Of a stretch of DNA of 64,000 nucleotides, positions 19,103 to 27,863 are shown piece after piece (position 1 is the stretch's first letter; each line of letters begins with the position of its first letter). Origin of the DNA: Eubacterium sp. (GTDB lineage Bacteria; Bacillota; Clostridia; Oscillospirales; Acutalibacteraceae). The stretch spans positions 56,025 through 120,024 of the forward strand of contig JAFSRX010000038.1 of NCBI GenBank assembly GCA_017445905.1, in the 5' to 3' direction. Below the pieces are notes generated by a model that saw only the letters and a program-made list of their open reading frames with translations, made no database searches and was not told the DNA's origin. A program made the position numbers and the translations under genes.

Positions 19103-21892
19103 CTAAATCTCGTTATTGGTAGTTCTTGAAAATCTCTTTATGAAAAATGTCACTGCCATTAACCCCAAACCGCAGGCAATCAATGATGCGAAATACATAT
19201 ATGAGTTATTGCCTGTTGCCGGAGAGGTTTTACTCTTTGAACCGAGTTTTGCGCCGGTTGTATTTTTGGAGTCAACAGTTGTTCTATTTTCACTGTCAGT
19301 GGTAGTTGTATCATCATCCGTAACCGGCGATGCCGCAAGAACGTTCAGTGTCCCTTCAGCATTTCCGTCAGTGAAAGAAACGGATAGAACGTGTTCGCCG
19401 ACTGACAAAGATTTGAGATAATCGGATTTCAGACTTATTTTTACGCTGCCGCTTGAAGCCTGATAATTATTCGGGTTAACTACGGTTCCGTCAATTTTAA
19501 TGCCTGTAAATTTATCAAATATGCGGTCGTTCTCGACATTACAAATAACGGTGAACTCTGCGTTTTCTTTGCTTCCTTGTGTCCAAGCGATTTTTGAATT
19601 GCCATAAAAGCTGTATTCAGGAGCCGCACTGACAGTGTAGGTGCCGTCAACAAGTGTAATATCGTAATTCGGGTTGGTGGCGTTAACGGTGATTGTATAG
19701 GTGCCCGTTACGTCGCTGTTTGCATTTGTATTAAGCGTCAGTCCCAGGTCGTCTCCGTCAACAATTCCGCCGCTTACAGTATAAGTCAGTTGCTTAAGCG
19801 CATTGCCCTGATAACTGCTCTTGTCATCTGCGGTAACGGTAATCGGTCTTTTGGAAACGTTTACACTCACATTGGTCTGAACTGTGGTATAGTTTACTGC
19901 ATCATCAGGAGTAAACGTTGCTGAAAATACGTTATCGCCCGGATTGCCGACTTTTTGTTCGCCATTGTCCCATGTCCAGTTTTTGGGTAGCGCCACATCG
20001 GCAAGCTTTGTTCCGTAAACTGCTGTAATGCCTGTCGGCACCGTTGGAGATGAAGCCGCTTTGTAAATCGTGATACCGCCTATCGCTACGCCTTCCTTAT
20101 AATGCTCTGTTTCGGGTCGAACTGCTTTGAGCGTGTATTCGCCTGCATTTACCGGCACCTCCGTGGTGTATGCACTGTCATTTGCACCAACAGGTTTATA
20201 ATAGTAGGCAGTGCGGGCGTATTCGGGGTTGGTGCTTACAGCCAATCGAGGCTTAACAGGCTCATCCCCATAAGTCCAGTTTTCCACAATTAGACCGGGC
20301 TCAATTTCCGCCTTCTCATAAGTGTAGTTTTTAGATGCTGAATATGTCTTTACATTATTCGGATCTCTTGCATCCGTAATTGTAATGGTGGCAGTATATT
20401 CTCCGAAGATATATGGAAATGCTGCGTATTCAACAGGATTTTCACCGATGCTTTTGTAGGTTAGCTTTGCCTGCACGGCATTATGCGTATCGGAGGCGAG
20501 TTCATCTTTGCCGCTGAGCACTATGGAGGATGCCTTACCGTCCAGATATCGTATCACATCGGGAATATTGGCACTCACCGTGAGTTTGCTTTCTGACCAG
20601 GAGCAGTTATCTTCGGTACAGTTAACATCTATGCCAAAGCAGTCTGTGCGGTTTACATAGCTTAATTCGTGAATGTGTCCCTTTTTGAATGTTGCGCTGA
20701 CCGCAGTGTCGCCGGTGATGGCGGGAACATCCAATTCATACGAAACGCTGCCGTTCGGTTGATACTGCGTGCGCGTGGGCTGCACGGTTTGACCGCTTAA
20801 TGTTAAAGTATCAAGCTCATAGCCGTAATCCGGGTTGATTACAAGCGTAACAGCCTTCCCACCCGGTACAGAATAGGTCAGCGGTGTTGAGATAGTGCCG
20901 CCGTTCAGTTTTGCAGCCTGGGTGCTGTTTGCAGTTCCGTCCGTCCAAAGAGATATACTGCCGTTTTCACCTGCCGCAGTTTCAAGAGAGAAAGCATTAA
21001 CCGATGTGAAAAAAGCAATATCCAGCGGTATAGTATTCGTTCCTGCCGAGCTCCACACTCTCGTAGTTAAGCCGGTTTTTGCTGCGGCGACAGTCGCGAA
21101 GCCGTCAGAATAAGTTCCTTCAGAGCGACCGTTGCCGACGAAACGAATTCCGTAAGTTTCCGGGCTTTTTCCTTCAACAACACTCAGACAACTGTTTTCG
21201 GTGATGTAAAGGTCAGCGCCTTCGGCTATTCCGCCAAGCGGTTCCATTGATTCGGAATAGGCATAATGCCCTGAAGCATCAACGATGTTTTCAAAATTAA
21301 TGCTTCCTTGACGGTTTGTATTGATGTGGTTTGCAGCAAAAAGCATAGTGTCGTTATCACCTGCGCGTTCCACAGAAAATGTTACGGCACTTCTGATGCA
21401 AAGATGTTTTTTTTCATTAACCGATAAAGGTGTAAAGACAAGAGGGGTATTCTCATTATTGGTGATTTGAACGAACTTAAGGTAGTCATAGTAAAGAGAA
21501 ACATCACTTCTGCCAATGGTTGTAACATCGTTGAATTTAACAACGAGGCTTTTGCGTGTGCCATCGGCTAAAATTGCCGCATCAGCAAAGGTTAGCGTAA
21601 AGTATCCAAGACCCGTATATCCTGCTTTAACACCGCATCTGGTCGCATAAACGCATCCCTCGTCATCAAGACGAAAGCCGACGCTGTAATCAGGGTGGTA
21701 TAATGATACGTTGGAAGTATTAATTTTAGTCCTGTCAATACGCAACGTACTGATAGGTGCGTTAGTTATGAAGGTTGTATCCGTTCCGGAAGCTTTCACT
21801 TCAGGTGCAGCATTGCTCGCATTCACGGCAACAGGAATAGCGGTTATGATAAGAAGCATTGAAAGCAATGCAATAAAAATCTTCTTTTTCAT
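19103..21892 (-). CDS. Cell-wall surface protein with MBG/Ig-like repeats and sortase signal
   Basis: 929 aa. Signal peptide 1-25. The N-terminal half (about 30-400) is a beta-rich, Ig-like region. About 410-760 contains several MBG-type and YDG-like repeats (ITVTADDKSSYQGN, YTVSGGIVDGDDLG). The C-terminus has SPATG (about 890-894), a hydrophobic stretch, and the basic tail KRFSRTTNNEI, which together form a cell-wall sorting signal with an LPXTG-variant motif. A good AGAGGAG site lies 8 bp before the ATG. No sortase gene is in the window. It is bordered by AAGTGGTCA-like clusters on both sides. Confidence 0.85.
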   Translation of the reverse strand: MKKKIFIALLSMLLIITAIPVAVNASNAAPEVKASGTDTTFITNAPISTLRIDRTKINTSNVSLYHPDYSVGFRLDDEGCVYATRCGVKAGYTGLGYFTLTFADAAILADGTRKSLVVKFNDVTTIGRSDVSLYYDYLKFVQITNNENTPLVFTPLSVNEKKHLCIRSAVTFSVERAGDNDTMLFAANHINTNRQGSINFENIVDASGHYAYSESMEPLGGIAEGADLYITENSCLSVVEGKSPETYGIRFVGNGRSEGTYSDGFATVAAAKTGLTTRVWSSAGTNTIPLDIAFFTSVNAFSLETAAGENGSISLWTDGTANSTQAAKLNGGTISTPLTYSVPGGKAVTLVINPDYGYELDTLTLSGQTVQPTRTQYQPNGSVSYELDVPAITGDTAVSATFKKGHIHELSYVNRTDCFGIDVNCTEDNCSWSESKLTVSANIPDVIRYLDGKASSIVLSGKDELASDTHNAVQAKLTYKSIGENPVEYAAFPYIFGEYTATITITDARDPNNVKTYSASKNYTYEKAEIEPGLIVENWTYGDEPVKPRLAVSTNPEYARTAYYYKPVGANDSAYTTEVPVNAGEYTLKAVRPETEHYKEGVAIGGITIYKAASSPTVPTGITAVYGTKLADVALPKNWTWDNGEQKVGNPGDNVFSATFTPDDAVNYTTVQTNVSVNVSKRPITVTADDKSSYQGNALKQLTYTVSGGIVDGDDLGLTLNTNANSDVTGTYTITVNATNPNYDITLVDGTYTVSAAPEYSFYGNSKIAWTQGSKENAEFTVICNVENDRIFDKFTGIKIDGTVVNPNNYQASSGSVKISLKSDYLKSLSVGEHVLSVSFTDGNAEGTLNVLAASPVTDDDTTTTDSENRTTVDSKNTTGAKLGSKSKTSPATGNNSYMYFASLIACGLGLMAVTFFIKRFSRTTNNEI

Positions 21893-21965
21893 TTTGAAGC
21901 TCCTCTGCTGTTTTTTGTTGATTTATTTATAATTAAATCATATTCTTCATCTGATTTAATAACTA

Positions 21966-21995
21966 ATTATATTTATATCATAAAAAAGAAAACAA
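21966..21995 (-). promoter_or_regulatory. Promoter of the sortase-motif protein gene
   Basis: Minus strand: TTGTTT (21995-21990), 18 bp, TATAAT (21971-21966). Confidence 0.5.
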
Positions 21996-22047
21996 TTCAA
22001 CATTTTAAACACCCAAACATAACATAGAAATTAACTCCCAAAAGAAT

Positions 22048-22110
22048 AAGGGGTCAATAAGTGGTCAGATAAGTGGTCAAAATAATTGGTCCGCGTAAAC
22101 CATTATTTTG
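22048..22110. repeat. AAGTGGTCA cluster 3 plus shared flank
   Basis: Repeats at 22048-22056 (AAGGGGTCA), 22059-22067 and 22071-22079, spaced 11-12 bp. The following bases (CAAAATAATTGGTCCG, GTAAACCATTATTTT) match 6628-6660 closely, so this is a partial copy of the same att-end sequence. It stands before the BspA-like gene. Confidence 0.7.
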
Positions 22111-22184
22111 AATGTAATTATAATACTTTAATAAACATAAATCATCTGTCTCAAATGTTATTTCTTCATCAATTGGCAAACCTG

Positions 22185-22213
22185 TTGTGTTTAACTTTTT
22201 AGTATGATATAAT
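22185..22213 (+). promoter_or_regulatory. Promoter of the BspA-like gene
   Basis: TTGTGT (22185-22190), 17 bp, TATAAT (22208-22213) with an extended -10 TG at 22205-22206. Confidence 0.65.
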
Positions 22214-22279
22214 TCTATTTGATGAAAAACGCTGAGGCGAAATTATAAAGAAAAATTCAAAGGATTTGTGAGTGTTATT

Positions 22280-24625
22280 ATGAAAAAAGCAATATCTTTT
22301 ATACTTGTTATACTACTTCTGTTTTTGTTGATTCCAAACGGTGCTTATCTTGCTGCAGATGACTCCCGGTTTGTTTTTAAAACGGCTGACGCAGCGGGAA
22401 ATCTGATGCTTGAAGAGTATAAGGGCGATGAGGAAATTGTTGACATTCCCGAGGAGTATAATGGCAAAAAAATAACGGTAATCGGAAATTTATCATTTGA
22501 ATACAAAGGGGTTGTCAGAGAAATTCACTTTCCCAAAACGATAACCGAAATAAGAACAAATGCATTTTTCGGATGTGTTAAATGTGAAAAATATGTTGTT
22601 TCACCGGAAAATGAAACTTATTCATCAGAGGATGGAATTATTTACAGCAAGGATATGAAAACGCTGTGCTTTTGTCCGGAATTCTATCAGGCAGAAACTT
22701 TCGTTGTTAAAGACGGAATAACTGAAATAGGTCAGTATGCTTTCAGATTCCATAAAAACTACGGCGCTTCAAGTTCAGGCAATTACGGATATTCTTTAAT
22801 CAAACATATTGAATTTCCAAACACATTGACAAAAATAAACTCCGCCGCTTTTTCGGGAACAAGAATAGAGGAATTTATTTTTCCCGACAGTGTCAGTCAG
22901 GTTGCGTCAAACATTATGAGCGACAATTCCGTTTATAAAAAAATTCATATAGGCGCAGGAATGAAAGCGGAAGAGTGTTCCTCGTGGAACAGCAGCACAC
23001 TTAAAGAAATAACAGTGTCGGACGGCAACGAAGAATTGTGCAGTGAGGAAAACCTGCTTTTTAGCAAGGATAAAAAAGTTTTGTATTGCGTTCCCGGCGC
23101 AATGCAGCTTAACACTTTCAGGATCCCTGACGGTGTTGAAACCGTTGAAAAAAACGCGTTTGCAGGAAACAGCATTAAAGCAATAGATTTTAACGAAGCA
23201 AAGATTATAAAAAATCCCTTTGAGGCAGGGAAATATTATATAACAAAATGGGTTTTTCCAAAAAGCGCCGAATATGTTGAAGGGGATATTCCTATAAAAA
23301 CAAAATCGCTTACTTTTCTTAACAGAAACTGTCAAATCGCCTTAACCTGTAAATACGCAAATTCTTATTCATCAAATTATATTTTTGATGTTAACGGTTA
23401 CTACGGTTCAACTGCAGAAGAATTTGCAAAAAACATTTCGAGCAATAAAATAACGGCAACCTTTGTTCCTTTCCACACTGAAGATACGGAAAGCGATATT
23501 CATTCATATCTCCACGATTATAAAGGAACTGTAATTGCGCCAAATTGCACTGAACGCGGATACACTCTCTTTGAGTGTGAAATATGCGGTATTCAGTATA
23601 AGGATAATTATGTCAACCCATTGGGGCATGACTATAAGCCGTTGAAAATAACGCCTCCAAGCTGCACTGAGTCGGGATATACAGTGTATCAATGCAGCAG
23701 GTGTCCTGCCACAGTAAGAAATGATTATACCATCCCGTCAGGACATAATATGGTTGTTGAGGAAAAAACAGACCCAACCTGCACAGAAAACGGAATTATA
23801 AAATACAAGTGCCTGAATTGCAGTGAAACAAATGAAAAAAGCATCAATGCCATAGGTCATTCATTTGATGTTGAGAGTGTTGTTAAACCCACCTGCACAA
23901 CTTCAGGACACACTACATATATTTGTCAGAACTGCTTGTTAACATATGACGGTGATTATGTTGAACCGCTCGGACACTCTTATTCAACAAGTATTATAGC
24001 GGCAACTCACAGTGAAGACGGCGTTGCAACAGCAAGATGCATAAGATGCCTTTCGGTTAAATCAAAACATAAAATTCCAAAAATTCAGCAGGTTTCGCTT
24101 AATAAAACAGCATATGTTTACAGCGGAAAAGCAATAAAAATGTCTGCGATAACTGCGAAGTCTTCTAATGGTAAAACTATTTCTTCTGAGAATTATATCG
24201 TAACATATATTTCGCGTTCAGATGGAAAACAGGTGAAAAGTGTTAAGGATATAGGTCAGTATAAGGCAAATATAAAGTTTATTAACGAGTATTCGGGAGA
24301 AAACACATTCTATTTCTATGTTAAGCCCAAAAAGACTGCGATTAAAAAGCCTTTGACATCAAAAAACACTGTTACAGCCGCGTGGACGCGTGATAAGTCT
24401 GTTTCTGGTTATGAGGTTTATATTGCAGCAAACAAAGGATTCACAAGCGGGCTGAAAAAATACAGCGTCAATAAGAATTCAACCGTATCAAAAAAAATAA
24501 CAAAACTTAAAAAAGGCAAAAGGTATTATATTAAAGTCCGTTCATACAAAAATGTTAAGGTTGACGGCAAAACAACAAAAATGTATTCCGATTTCAGCAG
24601 TATAAAATCCATTGTTTGCAAATAA
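22280..24625 (+). CDS. Secreted BspA-like LRR protein with cysteine-pair repeats and Fn3-like end
   Basis: 781 aa from ATG 22280; a GTG at 22268 is a possible alternative nearer the AAAGGA site. Signal peptide about 1-26. LRR_5/BspA-type repeats occupy about 40-330 (IPEEYNGKKITVIGNLSFEY, FRIPDGVETVEKNAF). About 405-600 carries five cysteine-pair repeats (CTERGYTLFECEICG type, each about 37 aa ending in GH-x-Y/F). An Ig-like segment and a lysine-rich fibronectin-III-like domain (about 690-781) complete it. No anchor, dockerin or cohesin is present. The repeats resemble those of the large scaffold proteins of operons A and B. Confidence 0.82.
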   Translation: MKKAISFILVILLLFLLIPNGAYLAADDSRFVFKTADAAGNLMLEEYKGDEEIVDIPEEYNGKKITVIGNLSFEYKGVVREIHFPKTITEIRTNAFFGCVKCEKYVVSPENETYSSEDGIIYSKDMKTLCFCPEFYQAETFVVKDGITEIGQYAFRFHKNYGASSSGNYGYSLIKHIEFPNTLTKINSAAFSGTRIEEFIFPDSVSQVASNIMSDNSVYKKIHIGAGMKAEECSSWNSSTLKEITVSDGNEELCSEENLLFSKDKKVLYCVPGAMQLNTFRIPDGVETVEKNAFAGNSIKAIDFNEAKIIKNPFEAGKYYITKWVFPKSAEYVEGDIPIKTKSLTFLNRNCQIALTCKYANSYSSNYIFDVNGYYGSTAEEFAKNISSNKITATFVPFHTEDTESDIHSYLHDYKGTVIAPNCTERGYTLFECEICGIQYKDNYVNPLGHDYKPLKITPPSCTESGYTVYQCSRCPATVRNDYTIPSGHNMVVEEKTDPTCTENGIIKYKCLNCSETNEKSINAIGHSFDVESVVKPTCTTSGHTTYICQNCLLTYDGDYVEPLGHSYSTSIIAATHSEDGVATARCIRCLSVKSKHKIPKIQQVSLNKTAYVYSGKAIKMSAITAKSSNGKTISSENYIVTYISRSDGKQVKSVKDIGQYKANIKFINEYSGENTFYFYVKPKKTAIKKPLTSKNTVTAAWTRDKSVSGYEVYIAANKGFTSGLKKYSVNKNSTVSKKITKLKKGKRYYIKVRSYKNVKVDGKTTKMYSDFSSIKSIVCK

Positions 24626-24634
24626 CAGCAAAGC

Positions 24635-24652
24635 AGTCTCATTCTTGAGACT
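24635..24652. terminator. Short hairpin between convergent genes
   Basis: AGTCTCA (24635-24641) / TGAGACT (24646-24652) with a 4-nt loop and a T-rich right flank, just before the kinase stop codon. Confidence 0.55.
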
Positions 24653-24654
24653 AC

Positions 24655-25377
24655 TTATATTTTTGCCAATGCTTTTTTCAGTTCAGCTGCCGATTGATAT
24701 CTTTTTGCGGTTTGTATATTGGTGCATTTTTTAATGATGCGTCCGATTCGACCTTTCGGAACAGAAGATGTGGGATGGGTTCCGGTTATAAGAATGTTTG
24801 CAAGAACTCCAAGCGCATAAATATCAGCCGTCGGCAAACTCTGGGAAATTCCGTATTGTTCAGGCGCCGCGTATCCGGCTGTGCCGAGATATCTGGTGTC
24901 GTTACCGCTCGGATTAATCAATTTGGCGATGCTTAAATCTATCAGACAGGCTTTGCCGTTTCGGATAATAACATTTTCCGGCTTAATATCACGGTGAACA
25001 ATGCCAAGTCCGTGAAGAATTTGCAGCGCGTCGCACAAATCAAAAAGAATTGACTTCACTTCCCCGATGCTGAATTGACGGAACTCCGAAAAATAGTCCG
25101 CAAGTGATTTTCCCTCTATGAATTCTTCAAGAACATAAAGAAAGTCATCTTCACTTGAAACCTCGTATATTCTTGGAATAAACGGAACTGTATTAACATT
25201 TTTCAGTTTTCTGAACACTTCGTCATTGCGGTTTGCCGATTTGATAAAAACGAGCATTTGCCCCGTATCGTTCTTTTCATAACAATAAATGGTGTTAACA
25301 GAGGTGTCGCGGAGAGTTCGGACTTTTGTGTATTCAGAATTCAGCGCCGTATCAATATAATCTTTAATTTCACTCAT
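24655..25377 (-). CDS. Hanks-type Ser/Thr protein kinase
   Basis: 240-aa soluble kinase domain without transmembrane or PASTA extension. The catalytic loop is HRDIKPENV (H128, D130, K132, N135). The Mg-binding DFG is DLS (D147), and the activation segment ends in APEQYG (about 171-176). K46 is the probable ATP-binding lysine; the glycine-rich loop is degenerate. Last gene of a three-gene minus-strand operon, its ATG overlapping the preceding stop (ATGA, 25374-25377). Substrates may be its operon partners; that is inference. Divergent from operon A. Confidence 0.88.
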   Translation of the reverse strand: MSEIKDYIDTALNSEYTKVRTLRDTSVNTIYCYEKNDTGQMLVFIKSANRNDEVFRKLKNVNTVPFIPRIYEVSSEDDFLYVLEEFIEGKSLADYFSEFRQFSIGEVKSILFDLCDALQILHGLGIVHRDIKPENVIIRNGKACLIDLSIAKLINPSGNDTRYLGTAGYAAPEQYGISQSLPTADIYALGVLANILITGTHPTSSVPKGRIGRIIKKCTNIQTAKRYQSAAELKKALAKI

Positions 25378-25811
25378 TTGAGTTCCTGTTCTCCGTTTGA
25401 AATCAATAATTCATGCACATCATAAAGGCTCAGTTTATTCTCTATTGAATAAATAATCAGACTGTCGCGCTTGATTCTTGGATATAACTGCGAGTGGTTG
25501 CAGTATTTAAGCGCCATCTGGCAATCATCAAGAGAAAGTTCCATTGCAAGAATCAAGCGAATAATTTTATCTTTGGCAGGAACCTTTTTTCCCTGCATTA
25601 TTTCATAAAAATAGATATATGAAATATCTGCATTATTGATAATATCCGATTTGCTTTTTCCGCTTTTTCTGAACAGTTCTTCCCACATTGTTTTAAGGTT
25701 GATTTCAATAAATGAATTCTCGTTATTATTGATGTATTCCTGAATGTCAATGTTTTTTTGTTTCAGTTCCTTAAGCAGTTCATCAGTTTGTTTTCTCAGT
25801 AAATCAGTCAT
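25374..25811 (-). CDS. Helix-turn-helix-like partner of the kinase
   Basis: 145 aa. Residues about 52-110 form an XRE-like helix-turn-helix (GKSKSDIINNADISYIYFYE, then MQGKKVPAKDKIIRLILAME), followed by a helical C-terminus ending SIENKLSLYDVHELL. Proteins of this build occur beside bacterial Ser/Thr kinases in Clostridia. It overlaps both neighbours in the operon, by 8 bp upstream and 4 bp downstream. DNA binding is inferred from the fold pattern only. Confidence 0.7.
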   Translation of the reverse strand: MTDLLRKQTDELLKELKQKNIDIQEYINNNENSFIEINLKTMWEELFRKSGKSKSDIINNADISYIYFYEIMQGKKVPAKDKIIRLILAMELSLDDCQMALKYCNHSQLYPRIKRDSLIIYSIENKLSLYDVHELLISNGEQELK

Positions 25812-26535
25812 AGTAATAAATTATTTCTCCGTCAAAATATTGCATACCCCGTGTGTCAACAGATGTTCCGGGATAAATATATATGGTTTTCAGATTCGGA
25901 AGCGCGGAAAAGAGTTTATCCCAGTCGCACTGGAGATTTTCTCTTCTGCTGAATTTAAGAGTTTGCAGATGGCTGTTGCGTTCAAAAGCGTTATCTGAAA
26001 TCTTTTCAACTTCATAAGGAATTGTGTATGATGCACTGCCCTTTGAAGAAGGATATTTTTTCAACACGCCCGAAGAAATGATAACCTTATTTGATTTGGT
26101 TGTGGTTGTGGTTGTGGTTTTGCGCGTTGTTTTTTTTGCAGAAGTTTGAACGGTTTGCGTCTCTTCATTGTCTGCGCTTTTCAAAGAAATCTGTTCGGTA
26201 GTTTTCTCTTTGGTAACGGCGGTTGTTTTTGTTTCTTCTTTTGTTTTGATTGAAGTCGTAGCCGGGAATGTTGTTTTAGCAGCAGGTTCGCTGAGAGTTG
26301 TGCTGTATTGCGCTTTAACTTCCGGTTTGTTATTGCTGTTTGAAACAACAGCGAGGACAGAAATCGTAACAATCGCAAAAACAGCGCACGCTAAAAGTGT
26401 TATCCGCGGATTGAAACTGCGTCTTGAGTGATTGATAACGGGTTCTTTGAGATTGTTAACACTGTTAAAACAATACATGCAAAAAGAGGAGCCCTTTGGA
26501 ATAGGCCGATTACAATGCGGACATTTTTTATCCAT
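25804..26535 (-). CDS. Zinc-ribbon membrane protein with extracellular LRR-like end
   Basis: 243 aa from ATG 26535, which has a GGAGGT site (26546-26541); the longer TTG frame to 26553 lacks one. A cytoplasmic zinc ribbon CPHCNRPIPKGSSFCMYC (about 5-22) precedes one transmembrane segment (about 48-69). A Thr/Lys-rich linker (about 75-150) and a short LRR_5-like C-terminus (VEKISDNAFERNSHLQTLKF) follow. The arrangement suggests a sensor linking an outside domain to cytoplasmic signalling, in an operon with an HTH protein and a kinase. Confidence 0.75.
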   Translation of the reverse strand: MDKKCPHCNRPIPKGSSFCMYCFNSVNNLKEPVINHSRRSFNPRITLLACAVFAIVTISVLAVVSNSNNKPEVKAQYSTTLSEPAAKTTFPATTSIKTKEETKTTAVTKEKTTEQISLKSADNEETQTVQTSAKKTTRKTTTTTTTKSNKVIISSGVLKKYPSSKGSASYTIPYEVEKISDNAFERNSHLQTLKFSRRENLQCDWDKLFSALPNLKTIYIYPGTSVDTRGMQYFDGEIIYYYD

Positions 26536-26566
26536 TTGGCACCTCCTTAACACAATAATTAACTCA

Positions 26567-26594
26567 ATTATAATTTACAAAAATCGTTTTGTAA
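26567..26594 (-). promoter_or_regulatory. Promoter of the zinc-ribbon/HTH/kinase operon
   Basis: Minus strand: TTTACA (26594-26589), 16 bp, TATAAT (26572-26567). Confidence 0.55.
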
Positions 26595-26664
26595 AGCGAT
26601 TTTTAGACCTTTTTTGCAAAATGAAAATATATGCTGGCAGCGAATAGTATAGAGCGTTATTAAT

Positions 26665-26673
26665 TGTTATAAT
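26665..26673 (+). promoter_or_regulatory. Extended -10 promoter element of operon A
   Basis: TGTTATAAT with TG one base before TATAAT (26668-26673) and no good -35. Operon B has the related TGTTATTAT (49654-49662). Confidence 0.45.
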
Positions 26674-26711
26674 ATATTATGTATCTCTATTTTTTATTGG
26701 GGGGTGAATAA

Positions 26712-27860
26712 GTGAAACGGTCGTTTTTGATTGTTTTTTTAATACTTTTGTTTACATCGCTGATTAATACATTCACCGCATATGCAAAAGAGGATTATTT
26801 GGTTTATTCAGATAAAATCAGCGCACAGCAGGGAGAAACGGTAACCGTTCCCCTGAAAATCAGCGGAAACAAAGGCTTAATGGGTTTCAGGATTACCGTT
26901 AAATATCCCGACAGCGTTATGAAACTCACGGATGTTTCAAGCGGGAGCCTGACAAATGACGGATTGTTTAACACAACTGTCACCTCATATGAAGGACTGA
27001 AAGGCGAGTTTGATATCCTGTGGAGCGATAGCAAAGAGGTTGAAGAAGACGGAACGCTCGCCGTGCTTACCTACCAGATAAAGCCAACGGCAGATAACGG
27101 GAAATATGATATTTCGCTGAACTATTCAAAGGATGATACTTTCAACGGTAAGTATGAAGACGCATCCCTGAAATGTTCGCCGATTAAGATAACTGTTGGC
27201 AAAGAAGAAAAAACCACGAAGGCTGAAAACAAAACCGAAGCGAGCATAAAGAGCAATAATGATAATTTAAAAGCCGTGTCGGATGATTATTTGGTCAGCT
27301 CGGTAAACGAGATAACCCATTCTTTTGGCAAGAGCGATATTGAGCTGCTGAACGAAAGCGAGCAGAAAGCCGCGGTTGAATATGTTAATAACCGTGTTGA
27401 AACCTACGATGAAAATGCAAAAAAATATTCAAACTTCGAGGAACTAAAAAACGATTATTATAAAGCCGTTAATAATGAAGCGGTAAGAAGAGTTCTTGAA
27501 TCAACGGACGACAGCGTCATAGCCGCTGCGAAAAACGAGGTCCTTAAAGAATACGGCGCAAGCTCGTTTAAAGAAATACCGAAGGAAAATAAAAAGGAAG
27601 CCAACGAAAAAATGCTCCAAAAGCTGAAAGACAGCGGAGCCGATTTAAGCGGCTTTGAAAATATAACCGATGAAGAAACGGCTGCAGAAAAACTTGATGA
27701 AATTGTTTCACAATCAGAACAGCGAAACAAAGAAACAATTGATATTGCAACAAATAAAAACAACGGCAAAAAGTCTGAAATTATCATTAGCGTTGTTGCT
27801 GTTTCCGCTATTGTTTTAGCAATAGTATTTTTGGCAGTATTGTTTAAGAAAAGGAGATAA
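26712..27860 (+). CDS. Membrane-anchored single-cohesin protein (operon A)
   Basis: 382 aa, GTG start with GGGGGG 7 bp upstream. Signal peptide 1-25. A cohesin-type domain spans about 26-160 (QQGETVTVPLKISGNKGLMG, VKYPDSVMKLTDVSSG, FDILWSD, YSKDDTFN). Two helical segments with KEYGASSFKEIP-like repeats (about 185-345) form a stalk. One transmembrane helix (about 354-376) ends in KKRR. It is an apparent anchoring cohesin: outside domain, stalk, membrane. Dockerin-bearing proteins, possibly the next gene's product, would dock to it. The closest match in the window is the first gene of operon B, of equal length. Confidence 0.85.
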   Translation: MKRSFLIVFLILLFTSLINTFTAYAKEDYLVYSDKISAQQGETVTVPLKISGNKGLMGFRITVKYPDSVMKLTDVSSGSLTNDGLFNTTVTSYEGLKGEFDILWSDSKEVEEDGTLAVLTYQIKPTADNGKYDISLNYSKDDTFNGKYEDASLKCSPIKITVGKEEKTTKAENKTEASIKSNNDNLKAVSDDYLVSSVNEITHSFGKSDIELLNESEQKAAVEYVNNRVETYDENAKKYSNFEELKNDYYKAVNNEAVRRVLESTDDSVIAAAKNEVLKEYGASSFKEIPKENKKEANEKMLQKLKDSGADLSGFENITDEETAAEKLDEIVSQSEQRNKETIDIATNKNNGKKSEIIISVVAVSAIVLAIVFLAVLFKKRR

Positions 27861-27863
27861 AAA

